From Euryarchaeota archaeon UBA556 (GTDB taxonomy: Archaea; Thermoplasmatota; Poseidoniia; Poseidoniales; Thalassarchaeaceae), in the NCBI GenBank assembly GCA_002494975.1, contig DADI01000032.1, positions 1 to 64,000 of the forward strand: a DNA stretch of 64,000 nt, read 5' to 3'. Positions 45,783-54,842 of the stretch are shown piece by piece (positions within the stretch are counted from its first letter, which is position 1; each line of letters begins with the position of its first letter). A program made the translations under genes and the position numbers. The notes under the pieces are model-generated. The model searched no databases and was not told where the DNA came from. It saw nothing but the letters and a program-made list of their open reading frames with translations.

Positions 45783-48700
45783 ATGAGGCGTAAACAAACA
45801 GCACTTCTTATGACAGTCCTAATTCTATCTAGTTTAGCCTTTGTTTCTCAAACGCGCCCCCAAGCTCCTGTGGAAAATACCAACCCTGGTGAAGCAGCAG
45901 GAGGAGGCCCTCCTGTAACTGATGAGGATGGAGATAGAATTCCCGATTTTCATGAGGCTGTTTTATTTGGAGAAGATATAATTCTTGATACTGGCTCAGA
46001 AATTTTACGAATATCCGGTTTAGACTCTAAGAACGGAACTGACAATATGTCGGATCACGATAATGATGGTGCTAGTGCTTTGTTAGAATATTGTTGGCCC
46101 TATACTTTAGATAAATGTTTTACTGATAGAATTGCTTTAACAGGTAAACCTGGTGAATTGAGTGAATCAGGAATTCGCGAGTGGCTTGACCCAAGAGTAG
46201 CGGATACTGATGGCGATGGTTTACCAGATGGTTATGAAATCTATATGTGCACCGAAGGAGGGTTAGGTTATCTTAACACAACAAGTGCCTGGACTTGCCT
46301 TTGGTTTGACCCATTGGATCCTAGTGATATGTGGGAAGATATTGATCGCTGTGTTGATTTTACATTTGGCTGTGGTGATGGATTTGACGTAGACCGAAAT
46401 GGAGTTATTGATGCTACTGAAATTTATTCTAATTCTGAGGAATATATATTTGGAGCACCTGAGGATTGGATTACTGAGAGAGACGGTCTTTGGTGCTCGG
46501 GTGAAATCAACTTACTAACAATCGGGTCTTGTCAAACTACTGTAGAGAGAGAGACAGGAGATGGTTGGCTTGGAAGTGACCCTACTGAGTCAGATTCTGA
46601 TTACTATTCTTGGTCTGAGATTATATCTGTCGGACTTGCCATACCGGGTGATGGGATACCTGATGGTTGGGAAGTGCACTATGGATTAGATCCAAGAAAT
46701 GCTAGTGACTCAATTCTTGATTCTGATTCAGATGGTTGGGATTTAGATAGAGATGGGTACATTATTCCAGATACGTCTGTGGCTACAACAAGTTGGGGGG
46801 AATCATTCAGTAATTATGAAGAATATATGATTCATTATGATGGTGGCGTTTCTGTAACTCCTGGGTTAAGAAGTATAGATATGTCTAATTTAGACTCTGA
46901 ATTTCTGACATTCGACCAATCAACTTCTCCTCAACTTATAGATTCCGCTGTACACACAATTATTCCTGATAACGAAAGAGATCGTCTAATAATTGGATCG
47001 AAATATGGTATAACTATTCTTGATCCATTCAATGATTTATCTACGATTCAGAATCTGCCAGCTGGTATGCAACTTAATTCAATGATAATGTGGTCAAAGA
47101 ATGGAGATGATTATCTTGTAATGCTGACAAATTCTGGTATTACAGTGGTAGAAATGGAAAATGGAATACCACAGTTCGACCTATCTTCCTTCGGCGATAG
47201 TGATTTTAGTTACTCGATTGATTCACTAACTGAGATAGCCGTATTAAATACGGGTAGTGGTAATTTAGATGTTATGTTATTTTCAGGTCAAAATGTTTGG
47301 ACTACCTCAATTTCTGGTCCTTCAATGACTCCTCCTGTCTATCTAGAATCTATTTCTGATTTATTATCAAATAATGCTGCGGATGTTAATACTGCCTTAC
47401 ACATGGATGTAGATGGTCGAGGACCATTATTGCTTATTGGTACTAATGGAGGATTAATTGCTTGGAATACTACAGATGGTTCAGACTCAGTGGGAGAACC
47501 TTGGTGGGTATTCAATAGAGAAAATGCTGAAAATTATGTTCAAAAAGCGGATTTACTTAATATATCTAAATCAGCAATTGTTAATGTTCTAGAATTGGCT
47601 GGACCTAAAGATTCAGCAGGTAATTATGAGTTAATTACAGGTGCATGGATAGGGACTGCAGGAGGGCTCCATCTAATTGATATTGAAGAAATAATTTCTA
47701 TGCCACTTTCAGCCTTTGATTCTGAGAGAATGTGGAAAGAAGAAAATTGGTTATCAGGTTCTAATGATGTTCACTCAGTTTATACTTCCAATGATAACTT
47801 AGTGATAGTAGGTTCGAGAGATGGAACATGGGTATTAGAGGGGGGCTATCAGGGAGTTACTGGACTTTCAGATAATCAAACATATTTGCCCGGTTTAGTA
47901 ACTTCGATGGCAACTATTGAATCATCTAGTGCAGTATATTTGTTCGCTGGAATATCTCCTGGTAAATATATGAATATCATGCCAATTAATCCACAATCTT
48001 CAGATTCAGACCTTGATGGTATGCCAGATGGATGGGAATTCATCCATGGCTTAGATCCCACTGACCCCTATGATCGTGACCGAGATGCAGATGCTGATGG
48101 AGTATTCTATAATCCAGATATTGGCGAAGGTATTGATAGAAGTTGGACAAATCTTGATGAATACAGATTCATAACGAGTTCTGATAATGGATTTAACGGA
48201 ACTGATCCTAGAGAAACAGATACAGATGGAGATGGTCTTACTGACGGTGAAGAATATTGGGGTTGGTTTACTGAATCAACAAATTTCGATTGCCATTATC
48301 TAAATGATGAATACATATGTGATGAAGACACAGGGATATTATCTCAATCTGTACATTTAGAGGGATGGCTAGGTTCAGGAGCAGGTGGAGGGACTGATGG
48401 TCCAACTGATCCAACAAATATTGACTCCGACGGAGATGGTATGCCTGATGGTTGGGAGATTGAAAACCGTCGTTGGATAGGTGATATTTACAACGGAGGA
48501 AACCTTTGGACATTAGATCCGAGAGATCCTACTGATGCTAATGACGATGCAGATAATGATGGTCTGTCAAACCTTTGTGAGTATAAGTGGTCTAACCTTC
48601 TTGAGACAGTTATTGAAGAAGGTCTTCCATCACACGGCGAAACATCCGATGCGGCTCTTAATTGGACTACTACGGACCCTAACAATATTGATTCAGATGG

Positions 48701-51506
48701 TGATTCTCTACCGGACGGTTGGGAGGCTAGATATTCTTGTTCCTGGTCTGTTAATGCGGCTGGTTTGAATCCTCTCAACGGCTCAGATGCTCTAAATAAC
48801 CCGGATGGAGATGGATACGATGTCAATCATAACGGAGTACTGGAACTTGAAGAACAACTGGTTAACTGGATTGAATTCCATTGGAAATCAGATATTATTT
48901 TCTCAGATACTACTGACAATGGCTTAGTTTTCCCTGAAAATTTTACCACAGTACTGTTTAATGATACATGGGAAAACTTTGCCGAAGGCTCATTTGGCGA
49001 ATATGCTACTAATTCCTATAATAGTCTGATAAATGCAACCACCGCTATCGATATAGGATCCGGAAACCCTCTAAACCCAGACTCTGATCAAGATGGTATG
49101 CCAGATGGTTGGGAATTCTTCCATGCACGTTGGAGTCTTTTCGAGGAGACATGGACTCTCAATCCAGTTAATGAACAAGATAGAACTGGCGATCCAGATG
49201 GTGATGGAATGAATAATTGGGAAGAATATAATGTGATATCCAGTAACTTATCTGAAATCGACTCTTTAATCACAGTCCCACAGTTTTACTTGCTATATTT
49301 TGGTGGCGAATATCTTCCTAATCCATGGCTATCTGCTGAATCTGCTAGTTCGTTTGGATCATTCTTATCCTCGGAACAAATAAATCTGACTGGATTAACT
49401 GCTGACCCTAATAATCCTGATACAGATTCAGATGGTTTATTAGATGGAATGGAATTAATATTTACAAAATGGAATTCTACAGACAATGTTTGGACATTAA
49501 ACCCTCTTGTTCCAAACGATGGTAACTATGATTCCGATAATGATGGTATTTCTGATCAAATTGAACTTAATTTAACTCTAAATAATCCTATGAATGGTGG
49601 TTTATCTCCTCCTGATGCCCCTAGGTTGTGGGAAGAAGCTGAATATTTAGACCCCTCTGAAGCGGAGAATCGTGTCTATAGAATATTGTTTAATAAAGAA
49701 GGTAGAGCACAAATTGCATTACAACAATTTCAAGATTGGCAAGGCGGTTCTACTGCAAAACCTCTACTTCAAGCATTATTTGGAATCTCAGATCCAACTT
49801 CAGTAGATACTGATAGAGATGGTATGAGTGATGGGTATGAATATTGGTTTACTGAGTGGAATTTAGAAGATAATAGGTGGGAAATGAACTTACTCACTGG
49901 GACTGATATCAATGTAGATACTGACCAAGACTCTTTTGATTGTAACGGTGACGGCATTATTAGTCCGTCAGAAACTTTTGATAATTTAGCGGAATTTGAG
50001 TCAAGAATATATGGTAAGAAGTTAGCAATAGATAGTATTCCTAATGGTACAGGGCTTGTATCTTATGGGGCCGACGCTGTTAATGCTTACATTGATGAAG
50101 AAAGTATGAGTTATTCTGCAGCCTTTAGCCAATTATATGTTACATTCACTACTAAATCATTACTTTCTTCTGAAAAATCAGGGCTTATTAATGAAATAAA
50201 TCCTGATAACTTCAACATAAGTTTAGCAGGAATCAGTGATCCAACAGATTCTGACTCTGATAGAGATGGAATGCCAGATGGATGGGAATATTGTTACTCA
50301 GTTTATGGTGAATTCCTTCCTGTAAATGATTACAGATGGTCTATGAACCCTATTAATCCGCTTGACATTAATTACGACCCTGATGCAGACGGATGGTATG
50401 ATAGGCAATTCAACGATCAACCTGCTACTCAAGGGAAATGGGAAAATCGTCAATTTACTCCTCTAGCTACTGAGAATCAGATAAGTAATGGTGTTCTCGG
50501 TCTTTACTTTAGTAATTTAATGGAATATAATAATGGGACCCATCCTTTAGATGCAGATTCTGATGATGATTCAATGATAATGGAACCTGTTATTACTAAT
50601 GGTGAGGTAACTAGCTATGTTCAGAACATGAATTTAACTGATGGTAGAGAGGTATTCAAGTATGGTACAAATCCTCTTGATAATGATACAGATGGAGATA
50701 TGATGCCAGATTTCTATGAATATTACAGAGGTTGGAACGAAACTAATGATAATTGGTCATCCTATCTACAAATACAAGTTCAATGGGAACAAATTTCATC
50801 TAATAACTGGAAACCTGTTCAGATTATAAATGGAGTCATTGCTCGACCTGTATTAAATTCAGTATGGTTTACTCACGATGCTACAAATGCAGATGATGCA
50901 GGTCAAGACGCAGATATGGATGGTGGTTGGGATTGTTCAGGAGGTAATTGCTTATACGAATCTTACAATAATTTCCAAGAATACTATGGTGTAGTGAATG
51001 CATCATTATCGTCACCTTCTTTGGTACGTCAGGCCATGCTGAATGATTGTTCAGGGAATTATGTTGAGGAGTGGTGGCAGCTAAGAGAATCTTTACTGGG
51101 CACTTGTTCAGGCTCTTCTGCATTGGATTCTAATTACTTCCGAATGTATAAGATAAATAATAATGATCAATTATTTGCATTAATAATAGACGATAATGAC
51201 CTAGATTATCAATATCTAGATACGTCTGACGATGAAACCTTGTGCAGTGGCGAATGGACTGACTCATATGGAAGATTTGCGGGAGATCAATATCATCTTC
51301 CAAATACTGGTCTTGGTGAATATGTATTCAGTTGGTGGCTTCTAGATATTGATGGGGACCAAATTGCAGATGGAACCGACCCTACTAATTGGGATACTGA
51401 TGGTGATTGGTTAAATGATTATTTTGAAATTGAAGATGACATGCTAGATGGTATAAGAGGAAACAGCGCGTCTCCAATAAGGTATGATGATAGAACTACT
51501 TCTTGA
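45783..51506 (+). CDS. Giant secreted TSP3-repeat protein with inserted beta-propeller
   Basis: The protein has 1907 residues with a signal peptide (1-24: MRRKQTALLMTVLILSSLAF...) and no C-terminal membrane helix. Residues 45-345 and 740-1907 are Asp-rich TSP3-like units (DTDGDGLPDGYE, DSDGDGMPDGWEIENRRW and the like), many followed by a Trp-containing spacer before the next Asp block. Residues about 385-730 differ: short repeats such as RLIIGSKYGITILD, LLLIGTNGGLIAWN, AWIGTAGGLHLID and LVIVGSRDGTWVLE are typical blades of a beta-propeller. It should be released or loosely surface-bound and stiffened by calcium. The next gene's TTG overlaps its stop codon. Confidence 0.9.
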   Translation: MRRKQTALLMTVLILSSLAFVSQTRPQAPVENTNPGEAAGGGPPVTDEDGDRIPDFHEAVLFGEDIILDTGSEILRISGLDSKNGTDNMSDHDNDGASALLEYCWPYTLDKCFTDRIALTGKPGELSESGIREWLDPRVADTDGDGLPDGYEIYMCTEGGLGYLNTTSAWTCLWFDPLDPSDMWEDIDRCVDFTFGCGDGFDVDRNGVIDATEIYSNSEEYIFGAPEDWITERDGLWCSGEINLLTIGSCQTTVERETGDGWLGSDPTESDSDYYSWSEIISVGLAIPGDGIPDGWEVHYGLDPRNASDSILDSDSDGWDLDRDGYIIPDTSVATTSWGESFSNYEEYMIHYDGGVSVTPGLRSIDMSNLDSEFLTFDQSTSPQLIDSAVHTIIPDNERDRLIIGSKYGITILDPFNDLSTIQNLPAGMQLNSMIMWSKNGDDYLVMLTNSGITVVEMENGIPQFDLSSFGDSDFSYSIDSLTEIAVLNTGSGNLDVMLFSGQNVWTTSISGPSMTPPVYLESISDLLSNNAADVNTALHMDVDGRGPLLLIGTNGGLIAWNTTDGSDSVGEPWWVFNRENAENYVQKADLLNISKSAIVNVLELAGPKDSAGNYELITGAWIGTAGGLHLIDIEEIISMPLSAFDSERMWKEENWLSGSNDVHSVYTSNDNLVIVGSRDGTWVLEGGYQGVTGLSDNQTYLPGLVTSMATIESSSAVYLFAGISPGKYMNIMPINPQSSDSDLDGMPDGWEFIHGLDPTDPYDRDRDADADGVFYNPDIGEGIDRSWTNLDEYRFITSSDNGFNGTDPRETDTDGDGLTDGEEYWGWFTESTNFDCHYLNDEYICDEDTGILSQSVHLEGWLGSGAGGGTDGPTDPTNIDSDGDGMPDGWEIENRRWIGDIYNGGNLWTLDPRDPTDANDDADNDGLSNLCEYKWSNLLETVIEEGLPSHGETSDAALNWTTTDPNNIDSDGDSLPDGWEARYSCSWSVNAAGLNPLNGSDALNNPDGDGYDVNHNGVLELEEQLVNWIEFHWKSDIIFSDTTDNGLVFPENFTTVLFNDTWENFAEGSFGEYATNSYNSLINATTAIDIGSGNPLNPDSDQDGMPDGWEFFHARWSLFEETWTLNPVNEQDRTGDPDGDGMNNWEEYNVISSNLSEIDSLITVPQFYLLYFGGEYLPNPWLSAESASSFGSFLSSEQINLTGLTADPNNPDTDSDGLLDGMELIFTKWNSTDNVWTLNPLVPNDGNYDSDNDGISDQIELNLTLNNPMNGGLSPPDAPRLWEEAEYLDPSEAENRVYRILFNKEGRAQIALQQFQDWQGGSTAKPLLQALFGISDPTSVDTDRDGMSDGYEYWFTEWNLEDNRWEMNLLTGTDINVDTDQDSFDCNGDGIISPSETFDNLAEFESRIYGKKLAIDSIPNGTGLVSYGADAVNAYIDEESMSYSAAFSQLYVTFTTKSLLSSEKSGLINEINPDNFNISLAGISDPTDSDSDRDGMPDGWEYCYSVYGEFLPVNDYRWSMNPINPLDINYDPDADGWYDRQFNDQPATQGKWENRQFTPLATENQISNGVLGLYFSNLMEYNNGTHPLDADSDDDSMIMEPVITNGEVTSYVQNMNLTDGREVFKYGTNPLDNDTDGDMMPDFYEYYRGWNETNDNWSSYLQIQVQWEQISSNNWKPVQIINGVIARPVLNSVWFTHDATNADDAGQDADMDGGWDCSGGNCLYESYNNFQEYYGVVNASLSSPSLVRQAMLNDCSGNYVEEWWQLRESLLGTCSGSSALDSNYFRMYKINNNDQLFALIIDDNDLDYQYLDTSDDETLCSGEWTDSYGRFAGDQYHLPNTGLGEYVFSWWLLDIDGDQIADGTDPTNWDTDGDWLNDYFEIEDDMLDGIRGNSASPIRYDDRTTS

Positions 51507-52018
51507 GTTTCATTGTATTAATTTGCTTGAACATAGTCGCGATGTTTATGAGCGGTGAGGGCGAGATACCGGATCCATCGGAACCTATAGAAGAAAAACT
51601 CCTTTTTCTTCAGGAAAATATGTCTAATTTCATCAAACAGTATAATCTTCCTCTCATTGAATCAGCCCTTGTGGTATCGAAATATCTGAATATTCTTTTA
51701 TCAAAATTGGAAGAAATAGCTTTATTAGAAGAAGAGATATTACCTGATAACATCACTAAACCGTGGCCAATTGTAAGTGACATGGAACCTCCCAGAATTG
51801 ATGAATTTCCTTTGGACAGATTGATGAAAACAATAGATCAAGATAGAATGGATATATTTGATACGATTATTAGAACCGTAATAAATGGCTCAGAAATACC
51901 ATTTATTAATACAATAACTCTTATGAGGGATTGGGAGAAATTAATAAGAACCCAATTGGCTAAATCAACTAGTCCCGGTCATCTTTTTAGCCCTTTGGAG
52001 TTACCTGAAAATTTCTAA
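51503..52018 (+). CDS. Hypothetical protein, mainly helical
   Basis: The ORF is 171 codons from a TTG that overlaps the previous stop (TTGA); ATGs at 51542 and 51548 give 158 and 156 codons. The longest form has a short hydrophobic N-terminus (residues 2-15), while the shorter forms are fully soluble with an acidic start (SGEGEIPDPSEPIEEK). The remainder is amphipathic helix with Glu/Leu-rich stretches (KLEEIALLEEEILP). No family is recognised. It is probably translated together with the TSP3 gene. Its stop abuts that of the convergent membrane gene in TAATTA. Confidence 0.6.
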   Translation: MSFIVLICLNIVAMFMSGEGEIPDPSEPIEEKLLFLQENMSNFIKQYNLPLIESALVVSKYLNILLSKLEEIALLEEEILPDNITKPWPIVSDMEPPRIDEFPLDRLMKTIDQDRMDIFDTIIRTVINGSEIPFINTITLMRDWEKLIRTQLAKSTSPGHLFSPLELPENF

Positions 52019-52351
52019 TTATTGATTTTCTGCTTTGGCTACTAATCTACTTGAAACCCATAAAGCATCTCCAATTGACCACAAATAAAGAGAGAACCAT
52101 AATATTATAGTGAAAAGAAGAGGCAACTGGATTAGAAACCAACCATTAGCTTTCTCATGCTGACGATTGAGATGTTGCCCCAGGAAAAGAAATGGGATGA
52201 GTGATAATAATAATGTGAATAATGGCCTTAATGTGCCCCAAGGGCCGATTCCACCACTTATTTCACTCCAAATAACTCCTATGACACCTAGAGGAGTAGC
52301 TTTTTCTTGCTCATAATCTTCAGCAAGACTAACAACCAACTCTTCTGTCAT
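52019..52351 (-). CDS. Small two-helix membrane protein
   Basis: The protein has 110 residues: an acidic N-terminus, then two hydrophobic spans (about 43-58, TLRPLFTLLLSLIPFLFLG, and about 70-92, GWFLIQLPLLFTIILWFSLYLW) separated by a charged loop HLNRQHEKAN. The layout resembles small DUF4870/YqaE-like integral proteins, but there is no signature to name it. It has its own ATG and a divergent promoter shared with the peptidase-Nudix gene. Confidence 0.6.
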   Translation of the reverse strand: MTEELVVSLAEDYEQEKATPLGVIGVIWSEISGGIGPWGTLRPLFTLLLSLIPFLFLGQHLNRQHEKANGWFLIQLPLLFTIILWFSLYLWSIGDALWVSSRLVAKAENQ

Positions 52352-52437
52352 AATCTGTGCTAAACACTATTGAATGATGAATATAACTCTTCATTGTATG
52401 GGAAAACGCCAACTATCTAATACTTCTCCAGTTAGCC

Positions 52438-53442
52438 ATGGGTTATCCCAAAGTGTTAGTAACGGGTTATCCCAGATTTTCTAATTTTGATGAAAATGTT
52501 TCAGAAAAATTGATCCAATTAATGAATGATGTTGAATATCAGCCACTTGAAGTCTACACATCATTGTTATCAGTTGATAAGAAAGGTGCAAATTCTATCG
52601 CTCAGAGAATAAATAATGGCGAAAATTTCGATGCGATTATTCATTTGGGTTTTTCAAATTCTAGAGAAATAATTTCTTTGGAGAGATTTGCTCATAATCA
52701 GTTTGTGATGAATGAGCCTGACAATTCAGGTAGAATGATTACTTCTGGTAAAATAATCGAAGATGATTTAGAGGTTTATGAGACAACTGCTCCGATACAG
52801 ATTATCAATGATAAATTTAATGATATTGACTATGTTTCTTGGAGTTCCGACCCAGGTAGATTTGTATGTAATGAGACATACTTCAGAACTTTATCTTCAA
52901 TCTCTAATAATATTACAACCATTAATGGCCCTCCTACTATCTTTATTCATTTACCGAATGAAAAACATATTGACCTGTTAACGCAATTACAAGTCATTGA
53001 AAATATAATCGAGTGTATGACATTTAAACCTCAAATAGACGTAGTTGGTGGTTTAATTTTTGATATTCATGGCCGTATATTATCTTGTAAAAGGCCCAAT
53101 GGGGGCACTTGGGAGGGATGGTGGGAATTTCCTGGTGGGAAAATTGAACATGGAGAAAATGTCTTTCAAGCTCTAAATAGGGAACTAATTGAGGAATTAG
53201 ACATTAATGTTAACCCTATTAAAATTGAAGAAAAAGTAAATTTTGATTATGGTAACCGTAAGATTGAATTAACAATAATTAATTGTGGAATTATTTCAGG
53301 TGATCAAATTACACTTATTGAGCATGAAGAAATGAGATGGCTATCTCAAGAGGAGTTGCTTGATGTTAATTGGTTGCCTGCGGATCGTCCTATTTTGGAA
53401 AAATGGTTCAATCGAGGATTACCTAATCTTCCTCTAGATTAA
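52438..53442 (+). CDS. Pyroglutamyl peptidase (C15)-Nudix hydrolase fusion
   Basis: The protein has 334 residues in two domains. Residues 1-200 resemble pyrrolidone-carboxylate peptidase: VLVTGYPRFSNFDEN at the start, Glu82 in ISLERFAHN, Cys144 in GRFVCNETY and His171 in FIHLPN, matching the known E81-C144-H168 triad in order and spacing. Residues about 205-330 are a Nudix domain: GGLIFD, WWEFPGGKIEHGE and the box G234-x5-E240-x7-R248-E249-x2-E252-E253, of MutT/8-oxo-dGTPase style (WWEFPGG). The final Gly of the box is Asp255. Both active sites look intact. Stand-alone versions of each are common; I do not know this fusion as a standard family. It overlaps the convergent UPF0201 gene by 20 bases. 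Confidence 0.87.
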   Translation: MGYPKVLVTGYPRFSNFDENVSEKLIQLMNDVEYQPLEVYTSLLSVDKKGANSIAQRINNGENFDAIIHLGFSNSREIISLERFAHNQFVMNEPDNSGRMITSGKIIEDDLEVYETTAPIQIINDKFNDIDYVSWSSDPGRFVCNETYFRTLSSISNNITTINGPPTIFIHLPNEKHIDLLTQLQVIENIIECMTFKPQIDVVGGLIFDIHGRILSCKRPNGGTWEGWWEFPGGKIEHGENVFQALNRELIEELDINVNPIKIEEKVNFDYGNRKIELTIINCGIISGDQITLIEHEEMRWLSQEELLDVNWLPADRPILEKWFNRGLPNLPLD

Positions 53443-53941
53443 TGGTTGGCCTTCCTCTTTTATCAAACCATTCAGAAGGCTCGCCGTTATATCTCATTGA
53501 ATATTCATCTTTGGAATATCTCGGTATTTCATTCCTTCCTTCATGCCATGTTTGTTGTTCCAGCCATAAATCTAATTCATCTCCAGCCAAACTGATACTT
53601 ATCTTACCGCCAAGAGTATTTTCATCTAAAACAAAAGAAATTTTACCTGCTATTGCGGCTTGCCTAGATATGTCAAATACTGTAGAATCAAATTCTAAGT
53701 CCATAGACATTACATCTAATGCAGTATCAAGTATTCTTTGTATCCTTAACTGTTTGAAGAAAAGATCTGAATTCTTTGAAAATCCACTAATTATCACTGC
53801 TTTGTTTTTATTAGGAAAAGTGCCTTTTTTGGGTAGATCCTCCGAATTCCAGTCAGGAAAAAAAACATTTATTGATTCAACTATTTTTTCCGCATCCTCA
53901 TACGGTTGGACTAGAGATGAGATGACTATTCGCGGCTCCAT
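53423..53941 (-). CDS. UPF0201 family protein (COG1931-like)
   Basis: The protein has 172 residues. VQPYEDAEKIVESINVFFPD at the N-terminus, LRIQRILDTALDVM in the middle and the QAAIAGKISFVLDENTLGGKISI strand pair match the archaeal UPF0201 family, which is proposed to be nucleic-acid related but has no settled function. The C-terminus extends about 40 residues with Trp- and Arg-rich sequence (SEWFDKRGRP). A 189-codon ORF on the opposite strand covers the same DNA and is judged a shadow because this strand carries the family pattern. Confidence 0.8.
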   Translation of the reverse strand: MEPRIVISSLVQPYEDAEKIVESINVFFPDWNSEDLPKKGTFPNKNKAVIISGFSKNSDLFFKQLRIQRILDTALDVMSMDLEFDSTVFDISRQAAIAGKISFVLDENTLGGKISISLAGDELDLWLEQQTWHEGRNEIPRYSKDEYSMRYNGEPSEWFDKRGRPTINLEED

Positions 53942-54036
53942 TGCTTACCGCACCAACAAAACAGTCATGAGTTCTCTGTTTGAAAAATCTCCCATGTACA
54001 CGAATGATTGAAATTGAATAGTTGCTGAGAAGTATC

Positions 54037-54792
54037 ATGGCTGAGCGTTCAGGTACTATAGCAGCGGCTCTATTTTTAATGCCAAGTATATGTGTAATAT
54101 CAATTAGATATGGTTTACCTACTGTGAATGAGGTTATTTCTAACGATATAATTATTGAATTAGGAATTCATAGTCTTGCATTATTAATTGGTATTTTTAT
54201 GTATGTCAAATATGGAGTAGTTGAAGATCATGAGTACCATAGGTCTGCCATCATTAAGAGGTTAAGTAAATCTTATTCCCAAGAAGACAAAGGTCTTTGG
54301 GATAAGAGTGATAATGCAATATTGAAACTTGAAGAAAATGCAAAATCAAGTGTCAAGGGACGTAAGGGGCAATTAGTTCAGGCAAAAATGTCAGGTAATA
54401 TTGGTTCATTAAATGTTGAGTCATCTGAAATTGAAGTTGAAGAGGATTTAGATATTGAAATCGTAACTCATCACCGCGGAGTTAATACAATTATAGATGA
54501 AAAGGTATTAGAAAATAGAATTGTCAAGCCGAAAAAATCTTTCATAACTCGTAGATTAGAGAAGTCTGCATCTAGAAGAATTGAGCGGAAAAAGATTAAG
54601 CAGCAAAGAAAAAACACCAACGAGAATACAAATTTTGCAAAATCTAAGACTATTAATGGAGAATCAGATAATCATTGGGATATGCCAATTTCGTCAAATC
54701 TAACTAAATCAGTAGTACCTTGTAAAGAATGTGGGACTTTGAATAATTCTACGAATCCTTACTGTACATCTTGTGGTACATACCTATCTTGA
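54037..54792 (+). CDS. Membrane protein with basic linker and C-terminal zinc ribbon
   Basis: 251 residues from the ATG at 54037 (a TTG at 54022 adds five). Two hydrophobic segments (about 8-25 and 41-57) precede a long charged cytoplasmic region that becomes strongly basic (RRLEKSASRRIERKKIKQQRK, about 175-195). The end is a compact zinc ribbon CKECGTLNNSTNPYCTSCG. The basic stretch could contact nucleic acid or ribosomes (inference). The dnaJ ATG lies 51 bases after its stop, suggesting co-transcription. Confidence 0.7.
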   Translation: MAERSGTIAAALFLMPSICVISIRYGLPTVNEVISNDIIIELGIHSLALLIGIFMYVKYGVVEDHEYHRSAIIKRLSKSYSQEDKGLWDKSDNAILKLEENAKSSVKGRKGQLVQAKMSGNIGSLNVESSEIEVEEDLDIEIVTHHRGVNTIIDEKVLENRIVKPKKSFITRRLEKSASRRIERKKIKQQRKNTNENTNFAKSKTINGESDNHWDMPISSNLTKSVVPCKECGTLNNSTNPYCTSCGTYLS

Positions 54793-54842
54793 GAATGCAA
54801 CTATTCAAAGCGGACAGATTGAAGGAGTGTTTGGGTGAAGTC

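Noticed and set aside
48488-48826. 112-codon minus-strand ORF
   Set aside because: It is antisense to Asp-rich repeats of the TSP3 gene; its Ser/Pro-rich translation comes from repeated GAT/GGA codons.
53442-54011. 189-codon plus-strand ORF
   Set aside because: It covers the same DNA as the minus-strand UPF0201 gene, which has recognisable family segments; the plus frame shows only low-complexity Ser/Ile-rich sequence.
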